From positions 13,868 through 77,867 of the forward strand of contig CAJUJL010000008.1 of assembly GCA_910586725.1 (NCBI GenBank): a DNA stretch of 64,000 nt, written 5' to 3'. The notes under the pieces are model-generated. The model did not search any database, was not told where the DNA came from, and saw only the letters and a list, made by a program, of their open reading frames with translations. The position numbers and the translations under genes were made by a program. Source of the DNA: an uncultured Lachnospiraceae bacterium. Lineage in GTDB: Bacteria; Bacillota; Clostridia; Lachnospirales; Lachnospiraceae. This document shows, one piece after another, positions 60,932-64,000 of the stretch. The number at the start of each line of letters is the position of its first letter. Position 1 is the stretch's first letter.

Positions 60932-62266
60932 ATGAGCTACGTTGACGAGGTGCTTGAGAGGGTAAAAGCAAAAAACGCATCGGAACCGGAATTTCTTCAG
61001 GCTGTCGAAGAGGTTTTGGATTCTTTAAGACCGGTTATTGAAGCAAATGAAGAGAAGTATCGCAGAGAAGCGCTGTTAGAGAGGCTGACCGAACCGGACA
61101 GACAGTTTAAGTTCCGTGTGCCGTGGGTAGACGACAAGGGTCAGGTTCAGGTGAATACAGGATACAGGATTCAGTTTAACAATGCCATTGGACCATACAA
61201 AGGGGGCTTGCGCCTGCATCCTTCTGTAAATACCGGAATTATTAAGTTTTTGGGATTTGAGCAGATTTTTAAGAATTCACTGACGGGACTTCCGATTGGC
61301 GGCGGCAAAGGCGGCGCTGATTTTGATCCGAAAGGCAAGTCTGACAGGGAAGTGATGGCATTTTGCCAGAGCTTTATGACAGAGCTTTGCAAATACATCG
61401 GAGCGGATACCGACGTTCCGGCCGGAGATATTGGAACGGGCGCAAGGGAAATCGGATTCATGTTCGGACAGTACAAAAAAATCAAAAGCGTATACGAAGG
61501 CGTTTTAACTGGAAAAGGACTGACATACGGAGGATCTCTGGCGCGTACGGAAGCTACCGGTTACGGATTGCTTTATATTACACAGGAATTGATGAAGCAC
61601 CATGGAGAGTCTATGGAAGGTAAGACGGTTGTTGTATCCGGCGCAGGCAACGTTGCAATTTATGCGACGCAGAAAGCGCAGCAGATGGGAGCTAAGGTTG
61701 TAACCTGTTCCGATTCAAACGGCTGGATTTACGATTCTGAAGGCATTGACGTTGCATTGTTAAAAGAGGTCAAAGAGGTAAAACGCGCACGTTTGACGGA
61801 ATATGCAGCGGCAAGGCCAAGCGCGGAATATCACGAAGGACGCGGCGTGTGGCAGATTAAATGTGACATTGCGCTTCCGTGCGCAACCCAGAACGAGCTT
61901 TTGATCGATGATGCAAAGCTGCTTGTCGCGAATGGCTGCAAGGCGGTTTGCGAAGGAGCGAATATGCCTACGACGATTGACGCCACCAAATATCTTCAGG
62001 AGAACGGCGTATGGTTTATCGGCGGCAAGGCTGCAAATGCGGGAGGAGTCGCTACTTCTGCGCTTGAGATGTCACAGAACAGCGAACGGTTAAGCTGGAC
62101 GTTTGAAGAGGTGGATTCAAAATTACAGCAGATTATGGTAAATATTTATCACAACATTGATGACGCTGCAAAACGTTACGGACATGAAGGGGATTATGTA
62201 ATGGGAGCAAACATTGCCGGCTTTGAAAAAGTTGCGGAAGCAATGATTGCGCAGGGCGTTGTATAG
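60932..62266 (+). CDS. gdhA: Glutamate dehydrogenase, NADP type family
   Basis: A 444-residue hexameric enzyme that interconverts glutamate and 2-oxoglutarate plus ammonia. Motifs: YRIQFNNAIGPYKGGLRLHP, the catalytic GGGKGGADFDPKGKSD with its lysine, PAGDIGTGAREIGFM, and a Rossmann domain (VVVSGAGNVAIYATQK). The short N-terminal helix and length match the ~445-residue bacterial form. I start at ATG 60932 after AAGGAGATTGATAG. The 211-base gap before it shows no clear promoter; a weak terminator-like stem follows near 62276-62330. Confidence 0.96.
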   Translation: MSYVDEVLERVKAKNASEPEFLQAVEEVLDSLRPVIEANEEKYRREALLERLTEPDRQFKFRVPWVDDKGQVQVNTGYRIQFNNAIGPYKGGLRLHPSVNTGIIKFLGFEQIFKNSLTGLPIGGGKGGADFDPKGKSDREVMAFCQSFMTELCKYIGADTDVPAGDIGTGAREIGFMFGQYKKIKSVYEGVLTGKGLTYGGSLARTEATGYGLLYITQELMKHHGESMEGKTVVVSGAGNVAIYATQKAQQMGAKVVTCSDSNGWIYDSEGIDVALLKEVKEVKRARLTEYAAARPSAEYHEGRGVWQIKCDIALPCATQNELLIDDAKLLVANGCKAVCEGANMPTTIDATKYLQENGVWFIGGKAANAGGVATSALEMSQNSERLSWTFEEVDSKLQQIMVNIYHNIDDAAKRYGHEGDYVMGANIAGFEKVAEAMIAQGVV

Positions 62267-62377
62267 AAGTTTTTGTAAAAGTTCAGACGGCAGGAAGAGG
62301 TTTCGGAGATATTTTTCCGGAACTTTTTCTTTGTGTTTTTATTGTGGATGAGAATCGTTACTTTCTCCAGAAAATTC

Positions 62378-62406
62378 TTGACACGCGGGGAAACGTGTAC
62401 TATACT
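62378..62406 (+). promoter_or_regulatory. Strong promoter of the rplM-rpsI operon
   Basis: TTGACA (62378-62383), exactly 17 bases, TATACT (62401-62406), both near consensus. It lies 157 bases ahead of rplM and so makes a long leader. Confidence 0.9.
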
Positions 62407-62412
62407 GTTTAA

Positions 62413-62555
62413 GTCTGTAAATAGTATAGAAGTGCGAGCCAAAGCCCCGGCAAGCATTTAAACTATAGAATTCTGGCAGAGGAATAACGTCCGGACATAC
62501 GGGATTCTGTCTGCCGATGTTAAAATGTAAAGCAGTTTTGATGATTTCAAGGAGG
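62413..62555 (+). promoter_or_regulatory. Probable L13-type leader RNA
   Basis: The 150-base untranslated leader of rplM fits the place and length of the Firmicute L13 leader, an RNA that ribosomal protein L13 binds to control rplM-rpsI. Internal pairing is seen (CTGGCAGAGGAA near 62473 with CTGTCTGCCG near 62505, and GTCCGGACATACGGGATT). I cannot confirm the conserved core by eye. Confidence 0.45.
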
Positions 62556-62562
62556 GAAACCA

Positions 62563-62991
62563 ATGAAGACATTTGTGGCCAACGTTGCATCCATTGAGAG
62601 AAAATGGTACGTGGTGGATGCGGATGGTATGACATTAGGACGTATGGCATCCGAAATTGCCAGAATATTGAGAGGAAAGCATAAACCGATCTTCACACCG
62701 TATCATGATACGGGTGATTATGTAATCGTAGTTAATGCAGATAAAATTAAAGTAACAGGTAAGAAACTGGATCAGAAGATTTACTATCATCACTCCGATT
62801 ATGTAGGTGGAATGAAAGAAACCACATTAAAAGAAATGTTAGCAAAGCATCCGGAGCGGGTTGTTGAATATGCGGTGAAAGGAATGCTTCCAAAAGGACC
62901 TCTGGGAAGACAGATGTATAAGAAATTATTTGTATACACAGGTCCGGAACACAAGCACGCAGCTCAGAAACCAGAAGTTTTGACATTTTAA
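62563..62991 (+). CDS. rplM: 50S ribosomal protein L13
   Basis: A 142-residue ribosomal protein with the standard start KTFVANVASIERKWYVVDAD, GMTLGRMASEIARILRGKHK, FTPYHDTGDYVIVVNADK, and AVKGMLPKGPLGRQMYKKL. Length is normal. Start follows AGGAGGGAAACC. rpsI is 21 bases downstream in the conserved order. Confidence 0.98.
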   Translation: MKTFVANVASIERKWYVVDADGMTLGRMASEIARILRGKHKPIFTPYHDTGDYVIVVNADKIKVTGKKLDQKIYYHHSDYVGGMKETTLKEMLAKHPERVVEYAVKGMLPKGPLGRQMYKKLFVYTGPEHKHAAQKPEVLTF

Positions 62992-63012
62992 TCGGTAAGG
63001 AGGTAAATTACA

Positions 63013-63405
63013 GTGGCGAATGCAAGATATTACGGAACAGGAAGAAGGAAAACATCTGTTGCGAGAGTATATTTAATACCGGGAACAGGCAAAGTTACAA
63101 TTAATAAGAGAGATATTGACGAATATTTGGGATTAGAGACCTTAAAAGTGATTGTTCGTCAGCCATTGGTTGCAACGGAAACAGCTGATAAATTTGATGT
63201 TTTGGTCAACGTAAAAGGCGGTGGATACACAGGCCAGGCCGGAGCAATCCGTCATGGCATTGCAAGGGCCCTGCTTCAGGTAGATGCAGATTACAGACCG
63301 ATTTTAAAATCAAACGGATACCTGACCCGTGACCCGAGAATGAAGGAGAGAAAGAAATACGGCCTCAAGGCGGCTCGTCGCGCTCCGCAGTTCAGCAAGC
63401 GTTAA
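63013..63405 (+). CDS. rpsI: 30S ribosomal protein S9
   Basis: A 130-residue ribosomal protein of the small subunit. ARYYGTGRRKTSVARVYLIP starts it and the conserved C-terminal tail is KKYGLKAARRAPQFSKR, whose last Lys-Arg touches tRNA in the P site. It starts with GTG 63013 after AAGGAGG. Its 3' end and terminator form the boundary to the foreign-looking DNA; in some Firmicutes the 3' end of rpsI serves as an integration site. Confidence 0.98.
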   Translation: MANARYYGTGRRKTSVARVYLIPGTGKVTINKRDIDEYLGLETLKVIVRQPLVATETADKFDVLVNVKGGGYTGQAGAIRHGIARALLQVDADYRPILKSNGYLTRDPRMKERKKYGLKAARRAPQFSKR

Positions 63406-63424
63406 ATTTTATCAAAATGGCTCA

Positions 63425-63460
63425 AAAAGCCCGGAAAATCAAGGTTTTCCGGGCTTTTGC
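63425..63460 (+). terminator. Strong terminator after rpsI
   Basis: Perfect 14-base arms AAAAGCCCGGAAAA (63425-63438) and TTTTCCGGGCTTTT (63445-63458), then GCTTTTG. One of the clearest terminators in the window. Confidence 0.93.
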
Positions 63461-63470
63461 TTTTGATAGG

Positions 63471-63678
63471 GTTTGATGCAGTTTGACGCTAAAAAGCCAT
63501 TTTTCACCAAATTTATAGTGGTTCCCAATAGGATAACCGGGAAAAAAGAGGGCAAAATGAGGGTCAAGTGGTTACAAAATAGGATAACCACAGCTCTGTT
63601 TTTGGGGTGTTTCAGAGGTGATTTTTACTCCCTCTCTCCCCTCAATTTATACGAGAACAGTTTGGCGTAGTTTGACCG
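63471..63678. repeat. Two sets of imperfect direct repeats behind rpsI
   Basis: Set one: GTGGTTCCCAATAGGATAACC (63518-63538) and GTGGTTACAAAATAGGATAACC (63568-63589); the second is also a GTGGTTA/TAACCAC inverted repeat. Set two: GTTTGATGCAGTTTGACGC (63471-63489) and GTTTGGCGTAGTTTGACCG (63660-63678), flanking the first set. They lie in the 453-base gap 63406-63858 without a convincing gene. The layout resembles integrase or excision-factor binding sites at the end of a mobile element. Confidence 0.7.
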
Positions 63679-63858
63679 AATTTGAATAATTGAATATGAT
63701 TTTAATGCAGGCACTCAGTATTTTTTGCTGGGTGCTTTTTGCGTTTCCGGGGAACTGTATTCCGGGATCAGAAAAAGCCGTCACTTTTCAATTTATGAAG
63801 TGGCGGCTTTTTCTATTTCCAGAAGCAACCACAACGAATTAGAAACGAGGTGATTATC

Positions 63859-64000
63859 TTGAACACGCAAATCATCGCCATCGCCAACCAAAAGGGAGGT
63901 GTGGGCAAGACCACAACCTGTGCCAACTTAGGGATTGGACTGGCACAGGCCGGAAAGAAAGTGCTTCTCATTGACGGGGACCCGCAGGGGAGCCTGACCA
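63859..64000 (+). CDS. ParA-like ATPase, 3' end outside the window
   Basis: The first 47 codons of a ParA/Soj partition ATPase: NTQIIAIANQKGGVGKTTTC contains the deviant Walker A, followed by ANLGIGLAQAGKKVLLIDGD and DPQGSLT. The start is TTG 63859 with ACGAGGTGATT upstream. GC content and codon choice (GCC, AAG, CTG-rich) are clearly higher than in the preceding genes, as in Tn1549-type integrative elements, whose first genes often are parA and parB. The rest lies beyond the window. Confidence 0.92.
   Translation, partial: MNTQIIAIANQKGGVGKTTTCANLGIGLAQAGKKVLLIDGDPQGSLT

Noticed and set aside
63473..63670. A 65-residue frame in the repeat region behind rpsI
   Set aside because: It is built from the direct repeats, lacks a ribosome site and shows no motif; better read as att-like non-coding DNA.
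1..64000. CRISPR arrays, rRNA genes and insertion sequences
   Set aside because: No regularly spaced repeat array, no rRNA segment and no transposase gene with terminal repeats was seen on either strand.

Overview
The window looks like a chromosomal segment of a flagellated, spore-forming, Gram-positive anaerobe of the Clostridia, most likely Lachnospiraceae. Support comes from moderate-to-low GC, strong AGGAGG ribosome sites with ATG/GTG/TTG starts, BofA- and SipL-like sporulation proteins, Veg, an NCS2 permease, a clostridial Tad/Flp pilus locus with its FHA protein, and large secreted proteins with BspA-type C-terminal repeats. This placement is an inference from gene families; no rRNA is present.

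Layout. 1-6.4 kb: flagellar block with an unknown protein (5' end outside the window), a large FliK-like protein, flagellin and FliS, then a DUF2508 gene and bofA. 6.8-15.9 kb: one co-directional Tad/Flp pilus operon (prepilin peptidase, TadZ-like, CpaF ATPase, two F-family platform proteins, Flp1 pilin, DUF5702 protein, two TadE-like proteins, a second prepilin peptidase, FHA protein) behind a clear promoter with an overlapping inverted repeat. 15.9-31.9 kb: mostly housekeeping genes (rhomboid, flavodoxin/SCP2 protein, histidine kinase, HIT, murG, pgi, veg, a SipL-like spore protein, NlpC/P60 hydrolase, map, apt, purine permease, DUF4474 protein, phosphoesterase), plus a degenerate metallo-beta-lactamase-like protein.

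32-38.3 kb: a second flagellin, a cobalamin riboswitch followed by a DUF4430 lipoprotein and an ECF-type substrate-binding membrane protein, an Agr/LytTR-type two-component pair, and two unknown proteins that may be flagellar. 38.5-59 kb: tRNA-Pro(CGG), an Rpn-like nuclease with an internal tandem repeat, three very large secreted proteins ending in the same BspA-like repeat module (one with a GH123/DUF4091-like catalytic domain, one with one intact and one degenerate SGNH esterase domain, one with lectin-like and helical domains), an aldose-1-epimerase homologue, TrpB2, a corrinoid-activator-type ASKHA ferredoxin, a PadR pair and a YtrA-type GntR/ABC operon. 59-63.4 kb: SDR reductase, GNAT acetyltransferase, glutamate dehydrogenase, rplM-rpsI.

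The last 600 bases after rpsI change character: a strong terminator, two sets of imperfect direct repeats, then the 5' end of a GC-richer ParA gene. This looks like the left edge of an integrative element inserted behind rpsI.

Points most worth a second look: the riboswitch/DUF4430/ECF unit as a candidate corrinoid uptake system; the tandem His/Cys modules on a TadE-like pilus protein; the MBL pseudoenzyme; the hairpin that may both terminate veg and hold the sipL ribosome site; the three secreted proteins with a shared C-terminus; and a 108-base near-palindrome between two convergent genes. No CRISPR array, rRNA or insertion sequence was seen.
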